A stretch of DNA of 64,000 nt from Chitinophagaceae bacterium (GTDB lineage Bacteria > Bacteroidota > Bacteroidia > Chitinophagales > Chitinophagaceae): assembly GCA_024707305.1 (NCBI GenBank), contig JANPZZ010000004.1, forward strand, positions 62,001-126,000, in the 5' to 3' direction. Each line of letters starts with the position of its first letter. The first letter of the stretch is position 1. The notes below the pieces were generated by a model. It ran no database searches. It was not told the DNA's origin and worked only from the letters and a program-made list of their open reading frames with translations. This document shows, piece by piece, positions 46,711-57,333 of the stretch. Both the position numbers and the translations under genes were made by a program.

Positions 46711-48629
46711 CTACTGCTTCCCACTCTTTGTCTCTTCTCCCTTCAGGTATTTATCCAAAAACTCGCCGATCTGGCCATAGCCTTTGATTTCATTTTCTTT
46801 TTTCATAAAACCATGTCCTTCGTCAGGAAACAGGATGTATTCTACGGGAACATTGTTTTTCTTTACTGCTGCAACAATCTCGTCGCTTTCCGCCTGCAAT
46901 ACACGTGGATCATTTGCTCCCTGCAATACCATCAGCGGTTTGTTGATTTTATCAGCATTGAGCAGGGGAGAATAGGCTTTCAGTCGAACGGTATCATCGG
47001 TTGCAGGATCGCCGATTTCGCGATACAATGCATTCTTGAAAGCAGCCCAGTGTGGAGGAATCTCTCGTAGTGTACGCAACCAGTTCGACACACCAAAAAT
47101 GTCCACGCCTACTTTGAAGTCTTCAGGATGGAAACACAGCGCAGCAAGCGTCATAAAGCCGCCATAACTTCCTCCCATCACACCAATTTTTTGTGGAATC
47201 GATAAAAGGCAGTCCTGCGAGATAATTTTTACCCCCAAACAACATCTTTCAAATCTTTATCGCCATGATTGCGATCATCCATTTTAAAAAATGTTTTACC
47301 ATAACCACTGCTGCCGCGATTGTTTACATCTAAAATTGCGTACCCCTTATTAACCAGGTATTGTATCAATGGAAAATAAAAAGCACCTGCCTGTCCGCCC
47401 GGACCACCATGTACCATTACCACTGCGGGAACTTTATTGCTGGACGAAGCCTGATGTGGTTTATAAAAAATTGCCGGTATTTCCAGTCCATCAAATGACT
47501 TGTAACGCACCACTTCTGCCGAAACAAGATCGTTCACATCAATTTCGGGATTGAGTGCATTGGTGAGTTGTTTTAATTCTTTCGATGCAATATCATAACT
47601 GAAAAGATTGCCGGGAGAACGTGAGCTCCCTACATAGAGAATCATTTTCTTTTCGGAACGTGAAATGTTTGCACTGATGATTCCACCGTCTTTAATAGCT
47701 GGGAATTCCAGCTCCTTACCGGTTTCGTTATCGAACAGGTGTAACTGATTGGAACCATCAACATTTACATATACGATGCGGTATTTTCCATTATGTGAAA
47801 CGGCTACGCCCGCCACATCCCATTTATCTTCATAAATCTTTTCTTTCTTTCCTGTTGCAATTTCATAACGGCCGGCGTATGAAAATTCACCACCTTCATC
47901 TGACGTATAATAGAGGTATTTTCCATCAACAGAAAAGCCTTCCGATGAAGTGCGCGATTCAATCGAATCAGTATTGATATAAACCGTTTTTCCGGTTTGC
48001 TGGTCGAGCAAAATCTGATTGATCCATGAGGTGGTTACAAATTGAGTGAGCGTGATATAGCGATCGTCTCGTGAAATACTTCCCGGGTCAAGTCCGGAGT
48101 TATTTTCATAAATAAGAACGGGCGTCCAACTCACTGTATCCATTTTATACAAATCAAAAAATTGCGGATTTCTTTTGTTGGATGTAAAGTATAAATGGGT
48201 TCCTGTCTCATTCCATTTCCAGAAGTTGGCTTTTACGTTGTCGCCTGGTGTGAGATCGCGCACGCTGCCGTCTGTTTTTCGGAGGAAGAGATGGGTATTT
48301 TCATCCCCGCCCTTATCGGCACTGTAGATAAAATGCCGGGTGCCGGGTACAAAACCATTTGCAAAGAATGATTCTTTGGTGGACTGGGTTAGTTGTTCAC
48401 GATTGCCCGTGGCAAGGTTGATTTTATATACGTTGTATATACCCGTTTCATTGCTTGTGATCAGCAACTCCTCATCGTCGGAGCTGATACCGCCATTGTA
48501 GGAGTCGACACTCTTATAGAATTGTTCTATTGAATAGGTTTTTACTTCGCGGCCTTCGTCATTTTTGTCCGCATTGTTGCAGGCGATAAAAAGCAGGCTT
48601 GCGACTGCGATAAGAATTTGCCGTGTCAT
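46711..48629 (-). CDS. S9 family (prolyl oligopeptidase-type) peptidase lipoprotein (frameshifted)
   Basis: A lipoprotein signal (ILIAVASLLFIACNN) is followed by a beta-propeller (about residues 30-370, with repeated YFTSNKRNPQFFDLY and YYTSDEGGEFSYA blades) and an alpha/beta-hydrolase domain. The catalytic serine is in GVMGGSYGGFM, the aspartate in QGANDPRV and the histidine in PDEGHGF. The frame is broken at 47232-47236 (C5) and 47187-47192 (T6). Removing one base at each restores DVVWGKNYLAGLPFIDSTKIGVM and the normal length of about 639 residues. I assign a dipeptidyl or oligopeptidase role by family. Confidence 0.93.
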
Positions 48630-48689
48630 GGTGTATGATTTGGTTTTGAGTGAGATTAAGGTAAGGTTATTTTACGATATGAGAACATG

Positions 48690-48960
48690 ACACGCAAATG
48701 TGTAAATGTGGAAATGGGGAAATGTGAAAATGTGGAAATGAGGAAATGTGTAAATGGGAAAATGTGTAAATGAGGAAATCTGCTTCGGCGTATGAGTCTG
48801 CCCGCAGTTGGTTATCGTTTAATTTCTGCCGTTTTTTTAAGGTGACAGGATGCCTTTTCTTTCCAATACATTTTCACAACTGGTGTTCCCGTATGCCGTA
48901 TGCCGTTTGCCGCATGCCGTTTGCCGTTTGCCGTTATGCCGTTATGCCGTTTGCCGTTTC
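48690..48960. repeat. GTGGAAATG repeat arm and adjacent TGCCGT tandem repeat
   Basis: From 48695 to 48777 there are about eight AATGTGGAAATG/AATGTGTAAATG units with no clear right arm. From 48889 to 48957 a 6-7 base tandem TGCCGTATGCCGTTTGCCG repeat occurs. I see no gene in 48630-49015; an open frame here would encode only repeat-derived residues. Confidence 0.8.
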
Positions 48961-49015
48961 CCCGATTTCCCGGTATGTCTTTTGCATAGTTACCCTTGCG
49001 TTAAAATCTGTACAT

Positions 49016-49306
49016 ATGACACTCAACAGGCTTGTGGAGGTGAATAATACACTTACAGTTGTGACGTATGTAGGGGTATTAGGGCTGGTATTAACCGATT
49101 ATCCCTTTTGGGCGGAGGGGTTGCTGGGTTTGCTGGCGGCCCTGGCGTTGGCAACAAACCTGATGCTCTGGCAAAAGCGGCCGCGAAAGTCGAAATCGTC
49201 GCGATCGAAGCGAATCAGTACCTGGAAACTGGCCCTAAATGCGGCACTTTGTCTCGCGATTTTGCTGACAGTTTATTTTATGCTCTACGGGAATCTTAAT
49301 TTTTAG
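49016..49306 (+). CDS. Small two-helix membrane protein, hypothetical
   Basis: The 96-residue protein starts at the ATG at 49016, immediately after the TGCCGT repeats. It has a first hydrophobic region (about residues 10-50, TVVTYVGVLGLVLTDYPFWAEGLLGLLAALALATNLML), given here in three parts, a very basic loop KRPRKSKSSRSKRIS, and a last helix ALCLAILLTVYFMLYG. A longer frame upstream is repeat-derived and rejected. No family is recognised. It precedes atpD. Confidence 0.5.
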   Translation: MTLNRLVEVNNTLTVVTYVGVLGLVLTDYPFWAEGLLGLLAALALATNLMLWQKRPRKSKSSRSKRISTWKLALNAALCLAILLTVYFMLYGNLNF

Positions 49307-49441
49307 GCTGGTTTCTTTTTGGGTGGCGAATTGGCCGCTATATATTTGATTGATTATTAAACAATTATAACGCTACTCACGAGTTACCCCCAGAGTTTCG
49401 TAATTTTTCATTTCTTATTTCTTAATTAGTAGATGCACCCT

Positions 49442-49449
49442 TACCTTTG
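49442..49449 (+). promoter_or_regulatory. Probable -7 promoter box before atpD
   Basis: TACCTTTG matches the Bacteroidota TAnnTTTG box, 27 bases before the atpD ATG. No good TTG -33 element is seen at the right distance, so this is only a partial match. Confidence 0.4.
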
Positions 49450-49473
49450 CGGCCAAAATAAACGCTCTCCTAA

Positions 49474-50978
<1,505 letters not shown>

Positions 50979-51028
50979 TCTGAGCGCAAAGCGGTTTAGG
51001 TAGAACGGAAAATGCAAAAAAGCACGGA

Positions 51029-51292
51029 ATGAATCTCGAAATATTAACACCCGAAAAAAAACTTTACAGCGGCGAAGTGTATGGCGTGCAAATGCCAGGC
51101 ATCAGTGGTTCTTTTGAAGTACTGGATCGCCACGCTCCGCTGGTAAGCGCACTCAAAGCGGGTCGCATCAAAGTGTTGAAGGATAAACAAAACCATGTTG
51201 TTTTTTTCAACATCACCGGCGGCTTTGTTGAAGTTTTAAATAATCGCGTAACCGTGCTGGCCGAAGGCGCCTCAGCGGTGGAAACTGTTTAA
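51029..51292 (+). CDS. atpC: ATP synthase F1 subunit epsilon, short form
   Basis: The 87-residue protein is the N-terminal beta-sandwich of epsilon (EILTPEKKLYSGEVYGVQMPG, HAPLVSALKAGRIKV, FVEVLNNRVTVLAEGA). It lacks the C-terminal helical hairpin that inhibits rotation in other bacteria; this short form is typical of Bacteroidota. It lies 50 bases after atpD and is cotranscribed with it up to the terminator at 51.4 kb. Confidence 0.94.
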   Translation: MNLEILTPEKKLYSGEVYGVQMPGISGSFEVLDRHAPLVSALKAGRIKVLKDKQNHVVFFNITGGFVEVLNNRVTVLAEGASAVETV

Positions 51293-51402
51293 GAATAAAC
51301 CCAAAACCGGCAGTCCCCTCACTAAGGCTCATTAAACTAACCCAAGGGACTGAAAGGACTGGCGAAAAACCAGCCTATCCGGATTGTGAAAACTATAATA
51401 TG

Positions 51403-51429
51403 GCCCTCCCGTTATCGGGGGGGCTTTTT
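51403..51429 (+). terminator. Terminator after the atpDC unit
   Basis: A 9-bp GC-rich stem GCCCTCCCG/CGGGGGGGC (one G-T pair), loop TTAT, is followed by TTTTT. Upstream at 51311-51373 are further pairable segments (CAGTCCC with GGGACTG, and CTGG with CCAG), so the 110-base 3' region is structured. Confidence 0.8.
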
Positions 51430-51485
51430 CTTTGCCCGGAACAAAAAAGGCACTGTGTTTGTTTTACCAGTTAAAATGCTACACT

Positions 51486-52118
51486 ATGAAATGGAAGATA
51501 ATTAGCAGTTCGCTGCTATTTGCAGCGATGCTGGCCACGGGTTGCTCAAAAGATCCCGCCCGGCAACTGGAAAATGACGAGAACGGCGTTTACATTACAA
51601 ATCGTGCTCCAGGCGCTGAGTTTTCTCAATACAACAGCTTTGTCCTTGCAGATTCGGTAGTGGTACTGGAAAATAACCAACTGGTTGAAAAAGTACGCAC
51701 CGATTTCGATGCAAGGTTTATTAATACCGTCGCAAGCCAAATGGAGTCAAGAGGTTTTGTGCGCGTGAGTCACGGAGCCGAAGCTGATCTGGGAATTACC
51801 GTAAGCCGCATCTACAACGACTATACCGGCATTGTTAACTACAATGATTACTGGGGTTACTATGGCGGATACTGGGATCCCTGGTACTGGGGATATCCTG
51901 GCTATAATTATGGATACCCTGGTTTCTATGGTGTGTATACAATTACCGATGGCGCCGTTACCGTTGATATGATCGATCTGAAAAATGCAGATGCCAATGG
52001 ACAGTTGCGACTGATCTGGAACGGACTGGTACGCGGCTCCGGCACCTTCAACACCTCACGGGCTGAAGCACATGCAACGGCACTGTTTCAACAGTCGCCC
52101 TATATTTCCACACCTTAA
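51486..52118 (+). CDS. DUF4136 lipoprotein
   Basis: The 210-residue lipoprotein has the signal ISSSLLFAAMLATGCSK (lipid cysteine about residue 19). The mature domain matches DUF4136: FSQYNSFVLAD, RGFVRVSHGAEADLGITVSR, then a Tyr/Gly/Trp-rich loop WGYYGGYWDPWYWGYPGY, and MIDLKNADANGQLRLIWNGL. These proteins are probably outer-membrane or surface-associated and of unknown function. It ends 10 bases before a beta-barrel gene on the same strand. Confidence 0.88.
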   Translation: MKWKIISSSLLFAAMLATGCSKDPARQLENDENGVYITNRAPGAEFSQYNSFVLADSVVVLENNQLVEKVRTDFDARFINTVASQMESRGFVRVSHGAEADLGITVSRIYNDYTGIVNYNDYWGYYGGYWDPWYWGYPGYNYGYPGFYGVYTITDGAVTVDMIDLKNADANGQLRLIWNGLVRGSGTFNTSRAEAHATALFQQSPYISTP

Positions 52119-52128
52119 ATTTTAAATC

Positions 52129-52749
52129 ATGAAGAAGAGTTTGAAAAATATATTTACTGCGTTAGTCACGATTATGTCGTTAACAGCATCGGCGCAGGAA
52201 GGCGAATTCAGAATGACCATTAGTTGGAATGCGGCTGTGCCCATTGGCGATTTGAAGGAACTGACAGGAAATACCACGTTGCGCAGCACCGATGTTTCAG
52301 TATTGTACGGCATTAATAATAAGATAGCTGTTGGTCTTTGGGGCTCCTATGCTGATTTTTACGAAAAATTCCCAAGAGCAGTCTATCATTCTAACGATGG
52401 TAGCGATGTGTCGGCAGTATTAACAAACAGCGTTCAGCTGATTCCCGTGATGGCATCGGTCCGTTATCATTTTAGTCCGCAGGCGCGTATCCAACCTTAT
52501 GCGGCGGCTGGTGTCGGCGGCAACATTGTTATTTACAAGCAATATATTGGGGAATATCCCAGCTCGGATAGTAAGCTGGGATTTGCGGCAAGGCCTGAAC
52601 TGGGCGTATATATACCCTTTAAAAAAGACGGAGAGGCAGGGTTAAATTTTGGTGTTAACTATACCTATTCGCCTTACAACCGATTTGACCTGGGCTCACT
52701 GAATTATATCGGGATAAAACTGGGAATCGGTTTTCCAATGCGCGACTAG
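52129..52749 (+). CDS. Outer-membrane beta-barrel protein (OmpA-like small barrel)
   Basis: The 206-residue protein has a signal peptide (NIFTALVTIMSLTASAQE) and a barrel of about eight strands with glycine-aromatic alternation (VGLWGSYADFYEKF, VMASVRYHFSPQARIQPYAAAG, LNYIGIKLGIGFPM). It resembles the porin-family barrels of Bacteroidota. It is probably in one unit with the DUF4136 lipoprotein and is closed by a strong terminator. Confidence 0.8.
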   Translation: MKKSLKNIFTALVTIMSLTASAQEGEFRMTISWNAAVPIGDLKELTGNTTLRSTDVSVLYGINNKIAVGLWGSYADFYEKFPRAVYHSNDGSDVSAVLTNSVQLIPVMASVRYHFSPQARIQPYAAAGVGGNIVIYKQYIGEYPSSDSKLGFAARPELGVYIPFKKDGEAGLNFGVNYTYSPYNRFDLGSLNYIGIKLGIGFPMRD

Positions 52750-52762
52750 TTCGTTTTCTCGA

Positions 52763-52802
52763 AATAAAGAAGGTCACCAAACTTTTGGTGACCTTCTTTA
52801 TT
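52763..52802. terminator. Bidirectional terminator
   Basis: An 18-bp perfect stem AATAAAGAAGGTCACCAA/TTGGTGACCTTCTTTATT surrounds a 4-base loop between two convergent genes. Confidence 0.85.
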
Positions 52803-52819
52803 GGGTAATAAATTATCGT

Positions 52820-53554
52820 TTACGAGCCGGAACCTTCTTTTCTTTTCTTCAGTTGTTCATCGGCATAACCAAATACTTTCTTCATCATATCGGTTTTACG
52901 GAATTCGTATTTGGTACGAATATTTTCTTCTTCAGTCGCTACCATGCTAAACATACCATCAATGGCACGCGCTGCGATGAAGTCGGTCAGTGAATTTTCG
53001 AGCGGTTTATTGATCAGCGGAATTTTGTTATAAACACTTACCAGATTGGTCCATTCCTGGTTGGCACCATTCAGGTTTGCAGTGCTGTCAACGATGGGAC
53101 GGAAAGCCGTCATGAGCTCCGGCGACATCGCTGTTTTGAAATAATCTGTTGCAGCGCGTGTATTATCCGTAATGAGCAGGTTGGCTACATCGCGGAAACT
53201 CATATTTTTCACAGAGTTTAGAAAGATGGGTTTTGCGGCAACAACTGCTTGCGACATAGCATTGGTGAACTTGCTGGTTACCTGGTTCACGAGGCTGGTC
53301 ATTCCCAGGTCCTTCAGGGTCTTTTCAATTTTAGCCGCATCGCCGGGGAAGGCAAATTTCAAAAGCGGGTTTCCGGAATTGGGATCTGCAAAAGCATCAA
53401 AGCCGCGAAACAGCCCCTGCGTAAGCGCATCTTTCAGGCCGGTAGCCATTTCAAATTCAGAAGGAGCGATCAGAGCACCCAGTTTCTGCAGTTCTGTACA
53501 TGAAGAAAGGAAAATCGTTGTTGTTAACGACAATGAGAGTATTAACCGTTTCAT
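52820..53554 (-). CDS. DUF4197 lipoprotein
   Basis: The 244-residue protein has the signal RLILSLSLTTTIFLSSCTE. The mature part matches DUF4197: GLKDALTQGLFRGFDAF, LVNQVTSKFTNAMSQAV, AATDYFKTAMSPELMTAFRP, and the ending FISARA-like FIAARAIDGMFSMVATEEENIR. The family is mostly helical, and its function is unknown. It stands alone between a terminator and the YqgE gene on the same strand, 39 bases away. Confidence 0.9.
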   Translation of the reverse strand: MKRLILSLSLTTTIFLSSCTELQKLGALIAPSEFEMATGLKDALTQGLFRGFDAFADPNSGNPLLKFAFPGDAAKIEKTLKDLGMTSLVNQVTSKFTNAMSQAVVAAKPIFLNSVKNMSFRDVANLLITDNTRAATDYFKTAMSPELMTAFRPIVDSTANLNGANQEWTNLVSVYNKIPLINKPLENSLTDFIAARAIDGMFSMVATEEENIRTKYEFRKTDMMKKVFGYADEQLKKRKEGSGS

Positions 53555-53593
53555 TTGAGAGGATTTTATAAAAGAGAATAAGACGTCGCAAAG

Positions 53594-54175
53594 TTAATTC
53601 AATTGCGGGTCTATCGGAAAATGAATCATCATTTCGTATTCACCACCAAGGTGTTTTAATGAATCCTTCCAGATTTCGTTGGAATTAGGATGGAATACCA
53701 GATCTGGTGTAGCCTCAACCGTGAGCCAGGATTTTTCACGCAGTTCATCATCAAGCTGACCGTTACCCCAGCCGGAATAACCGATAAAGAACCTGATTTT
53801 GGAAAGATCGAGCTCGCCCGAGCGAATCAGGTCTACCACTTTATCAAAAGCGCCACCCCAGTACACGCCATCCATTACTTCCATTCCGCCGGGAATTTCG
53901 TTTGGATACTGATGAAGGAAATGAATGGTATCCTTTTGTACGGGTCCACCATAAAATACGGGTATGTTTATTCCTTCTATATCGGGAATCAGGTCGGCGA
54001 GATTATTTTCAAACGGACGATTGAGTACAAATCCAAAACTACCTTCTTCTTTATGTTCGCAGATAAAGACGACCGTTCGGAGAAAATTCGGGTCTTTCAG
54101 AAAGGGGTCTGCAATTAATAATATTCCGGGTGCCGGTTCAATCATACCTGAATTTAGGATTTTCTTTGATTTCAA
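53594..54175 (-). CDS. YqgE/AlgH family protein (UPF0301)
   Basis: The 193-residue protein has the family signature GILLIADPFLKDPNFLRTVVF, then GFVLNRPFENNLADL, VFYGGPVQKDTIHFLH, and RFFIGYSGWGNGQLDDEL. The molecular function is unsettled; AlgH was first tied to alginate control in Pseudomonas. A start at 54145 (MIEPAPGILL) is an alternative that fits the usual length better; 54175 is the longest. Confidence 0.92.
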   Translation of the reverse strand: MKSKKILNSGMIEPAPGILLIADPFLKDPNFLRTVVFICEHKEEGSFGFVLNRPFENNLADLIPDIEGINIPVFYGGPVQKDTIHFLHQYPNEIPGGMEVMDGVYWGGAFDKVVDLIRSGELDLSKIRFFIGYSGWGNGQLDDELREKSWLTVEATPDLVFHPNSNEIWKDSLKHLGGEYEMMIHFPIDPQLN

Positions 54176-54335
54176 AGAATTAAGTGTAAAAATTGGTCAC
54201 TTACAGTCTAAAGGCACGTTAAATTAACGTTGAATAAGGGTAGGAGGCAGGATAATTGTCAGCTGTACATTATTTTTGGGGTTCTTGCTACAATATTAAA
54301 ACTGTTAACTTTCCATCTCATAACCCATTGTATAA

Positions 54336-55686
54336 GTGAAGAAGACATTTTCGGTAATAACGGTTTTAATCACCATCTCGCTGATCGGCATCATTCTGAT
54401 ACAGATTTCCTGGTTGCGGAACATGATCCTGCTTACAGAAGAGCAGATCAAAACCCGCGTGAATGAAGCCATTTATAAAGTGGGTGATGACTTGTTGCAG
54501 TATAAAAGCAACTACAGCGTGAACATGCGGAAAGTTGATACCGATGCACTTTTCCCCGACGATTTCTCCCTCGAATTTATCCAGCCAATGACCTTGGGCA
54601 AGCGTTTTAGTTCAGTTGAATTATATGAGAAAATAAACAATGCTTTCAGAGGAGTTGGATTGGAGAATGTGCGTTTTGAATTTGCGCTCACCACCATTAA
54701 TCCGCGAACCGGTGCGCATGATGTAATTGAACGCAAGTCGCCCGGCTTTCTTGATCAATACCGCGATACGGTGCGGAACTATATGCACGGATTCCCATTG
54801 CGGCCCCTGGGTGGATCTGCTGCGGAAAACCTGGCACCTGATGAAGCATTGGTGATTGTAGCACTCGATGTAAAAAAAGTCAGCTGTGGAGTCGCTGCGT
54901 TGGCGTATCGCGATTTCCATTCTGTTCTCAATCATTATCGTTGCGGCGTTTTACCTCACCGTTCGGACCATGCTGCGACAAAAGAAGCTGGGTGAAATCA
55001 AAAATGATTTCATCAATAACATGACGCATGAATTTAAAACACCTATCGCTACCATCTCTCTTGCGGTGGATGCCATGCGCAATGAAAAAGTATTACAGGA
55101 TCGCGATAAGATTTCCTACTTCAGCTCTATCATCAAGGAAGAAAACCAGCGGATGAACCGCCAGGTAGAAACCATTTTGAAAGCATCGCAACAGGAGCGC
55201 CAGGAGGTAAACCTCAACCTGCAACCCATTCATGTGCACGATGTGATTGGTGCGGTGGTAGATAACTTCCAACTGCAACTGGAAGAAAAAAATGGCCGCG
55301 CTGAAATGTTGCTCGCGGCAGAAAATGACCTGATCAATGCAGACGAAGTACATCTGTCCAACCTTGTAAATAACCTGATAGATAACGCCGTTAAATATTC
55401 AAAAGATAATGTGCCACTGCAGGTAAAAATTTCTACCAGCAGCAATGGTAAATCTTTCTTCCTGACTGTTGAAGACAATGGTATCGGTATGAGTAAAGAA
55501 ACGTTGAAACGTGTATTCGAACGTTTTTATCGTGCACATACCGGCAACCTTCACAATGTAAAAGGGTTTGGACTCGGACTGAGTTATGTAAAAACAATGG
55601 TACAGGCCCACGGCGGACATGTGAAAGTGGACAGTACACTAGGAAAAGGTAGTACGTTTGTTATTGAATTTCCACTGAAGAAATAA
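54336..55686 (+). CDS. Sensor histidine kinase, two-membrane-helix type (frameshifted)
   Basis: The N-terminal helix (SVITVLITISLIGIILIQISWL) is followed by a periplasmic-type region of about 150 residues and a second helix (IAISILFSIIIVAAFYLTV). The HisKA box reads FINNMTHEFKTPIATISLAV, with H the phosphoacceptor. The ATPase boxes are NLVNNLIDNAVKYSK (N), VEDNGIGMS (G1) and GFGLGLSYVKTMV (G2). The frame breaks at the A7 run 54872-54878; removing one A restores VKKSAVESLRWRIAISI. The merged protein is about 449 residues. No response regulator is adjacent in the window, so it is an orphan here. Confidence 0.92.
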
Positions 55687-55696
55687 TCCGATCGAA

Positions 55697-56928
55697 TTAA
55701 ACTGAAGCTTGCTGGATTCTAATCAGCATGCCATCTCCATAACTTAGAAACCTGAACTTTCGTTGAATGGCTTCTTCATATACATGTTTCCAATCGGAAC
55801 CGATGAGTGCAGCCACCAACAATAGAAGGGTAGAGGAGGGCTGATGAAAATTTGTAATCAATCCATTGATCATTCGCACTTTGTATCCGGGAGCAATCAG
55901 GATTTGCGTACGGGTTACAATTTTATCAATGTGCTGTTCATCCATCCAGCTCAATAATGCTTTTAACGACATCTCTCTCGAGTGGTGTTGTGGTAGTTCG
56001 TCATAAACTTCCCATTGTTTGATGCCATCCTGGAGATTCAATTTTCCTTCGATCGCTTTTACGCCCAGCCAGTAAATGCTTTCAAGTGTACGCAGTGATG
56101 TGGTACCAACTGCATACAGTTGTTGTTGATGGTGGATGAGTTGTTGCATAAACGAGCGGCTTACTTCAATAAACTCGGCATGCATATCATGGCCATCCAT
56201 CGTTTCAGCCTTGACGGGTTGAAACGTGCCAGCGCCCACATGTAGCGTTGTAAATTGTGTTTGAATATTTTTTCTCGCGAAGCGAATCGAGAATGGCTTC
56301 GGTAAAGTGTAAACCGGCAGTAGGTGCTGCTACGGATCCTTCTTCACGTGCGTAAACGGTTTGATAACGTTCACTATCGTTTTTTTCTACTGCACGTTTG
56401 ATATAAGGGGGCAAAGGAATCTGCCCCGCAAAATGTAATACTTCAGCAAAACTATATTGCGCCAGGTTCCACTTCAGATTTACAAGAAAGGATCCGGGTT
56501 GCTTCGCAGCGAAGCGTGCTTCCAGTTGCAAATCTCCTGCTGGTGTGTTTACCATTTTTGTAAGTACCTGTCCGCTTTTCCATTTGGAAGCCCCACCCAC
56601 CAGGCAATTCCAGTTTACTTCGCCATGTTGTTGCATGGCTATTGGAATATCCGCATATTCAGCAGAAGGCTCAAGGCAAAAGATTTCAATTTCACCACCT
56701 GTCTTTTTTAAAACGTAAACGTGCTTCTACAACCCTGGTGTTGTTAAAAACAACCATTGATCCATCAGGCAGGTACGTTGCGATATTTTTATAGATATCT
56801 TCCGCGACAATTTTCCCTTCGTACACTAATAGTCTCGACCGATCCCGCTCTTTCAATGGATGGTAAGCAATATTTGCTTCAGGTAAATCATAAGTGAACT
56901 CCGATATGGATAGTTGACGAGGGTGCAT
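55697..56928 (-). CDS. queA: tRNA preQ1(34) S-adenosylmethionine ribosyltransferase-isomerase QueA (two frameshifts)
   Basis: Makes epoxyqueuosine in tRNA from the ribose of SAM. The N-terminal domain reads [25 protein letters not shown] and [15 protein letters not shown]; the middle carries [12 protein letters not shown] and [21 protein letters not shown], and the C-terminus [14 protein letters not shown]. The frame breaks at 56704-56709 (T6) and 56268-56273 (T6). Removing one base at each restores [18 protein letters not shown] and [19 protein letters not shown]. The merged protein is about 409 residues. Likely sequencing errors. Confidence 0.94.
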
Positions 56929-56937
56929 GAGAGAAAG

Positions 56938-57116
56938 GATAATCGATGGGTGATGGGGATGATCGATGGTCGATGATCGATGGTCGATGTTTTTTTAAGT
57001 ATGAATCTGCAAATTTATACAATGAAAGTTGACATTGTATCTTTCATTCACCATCCCCCCCATCCACCATCCCCCCATCCACCATCCCCCATCGATCATC
57101 GACCATCGATCATCTC
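56938..57116. repeat. Fold-back repeat (GATGATCGATGG / CCATCCACCATC family) before the dcw cluster
   Basis: The left arm at 56941-56988 has GATGATCGATGGTCGATG units. The right arm at 57049-57115 has CACCATCCCCCATCCACC, then CCATCGATCATCGACC and ATCGATCATC. The last 25 bases are the reverse complement of the left arm. The loop at about 56990-57045 is AT-rich. Confidence 0.8.
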
Positions 57117-57123
57117 CTCCCTC

Positions 57124-57245
57124 TTATCCACCTCTTATCCACCGTAATCCACACCCTATACAGTGGTTTCTCGAATTTCCACCCGCAAAATCGGCTGTAA
57201 TCCTTTGTGGGACTGGGTTTGAGTGCAGTCAAGGCCTGTGGATAA
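57124..57245. promoter_or_regulatory. Cluster of DnaA-box-like sequences upstream of mraZ
   Basis: TTATCCACC occurs at 57124-57132 and 57135-57143, TAATCCACA at 57145-57153, and a perfect inverted DnaA box TGTGGATAA at 57237-57245. The first three are in direct orientation, 10-11 bases apart. An AT-rich stretch (ATAAAATAAAAGGGTTAA) follows. It may be a DnaA-binding control region or part of an origin; nothing more can be shown here. Confidence 0.4.
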
Positions 57246-57260
57246 AATAAAAGGGTTAAT

Positions 57261-57297
57261 TTTTGGGTGCTAAGTGGTAAAAAGTGTTATTTTGTGT
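57261..57297 (+). promoter_or_regulatory. Candidate MraZ operator, four 10-bp-phased repeats
   Basis: Four 7-mers TTTTGGG, TAAGTGG, AAAGTGT and TTTGTGT start at 57261, 57271, 57281 and 57291, each separated by 3 bases. The known MraZ site in other bacteria is a set of GTG(G/T)-type direct repeats with 10-base period. The last repeat ends 36 bases before the mraZ start, where an autoregulatory site is expected. Confidence 0.65.
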
Positions 57298-57333
57298 GAA
57301 TTAATAGAAAATTGATTCAAATCCCTGATACTG

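Noticed and set aside
49016..49306. Subunit of ATP synthase near atpD
   Set aside because: The helices and basic loop do not match AtpI, AtpB, AtpE or AtpF, and position alone is not enough.
57040..57116. CCATCCACC repeats counted as further DnaA boxes
   Set aside because: They differ from TTATCCACA at two or more positions and belong to a repeat array found also at 46.6 kb, so they were not counted in the box cluster.
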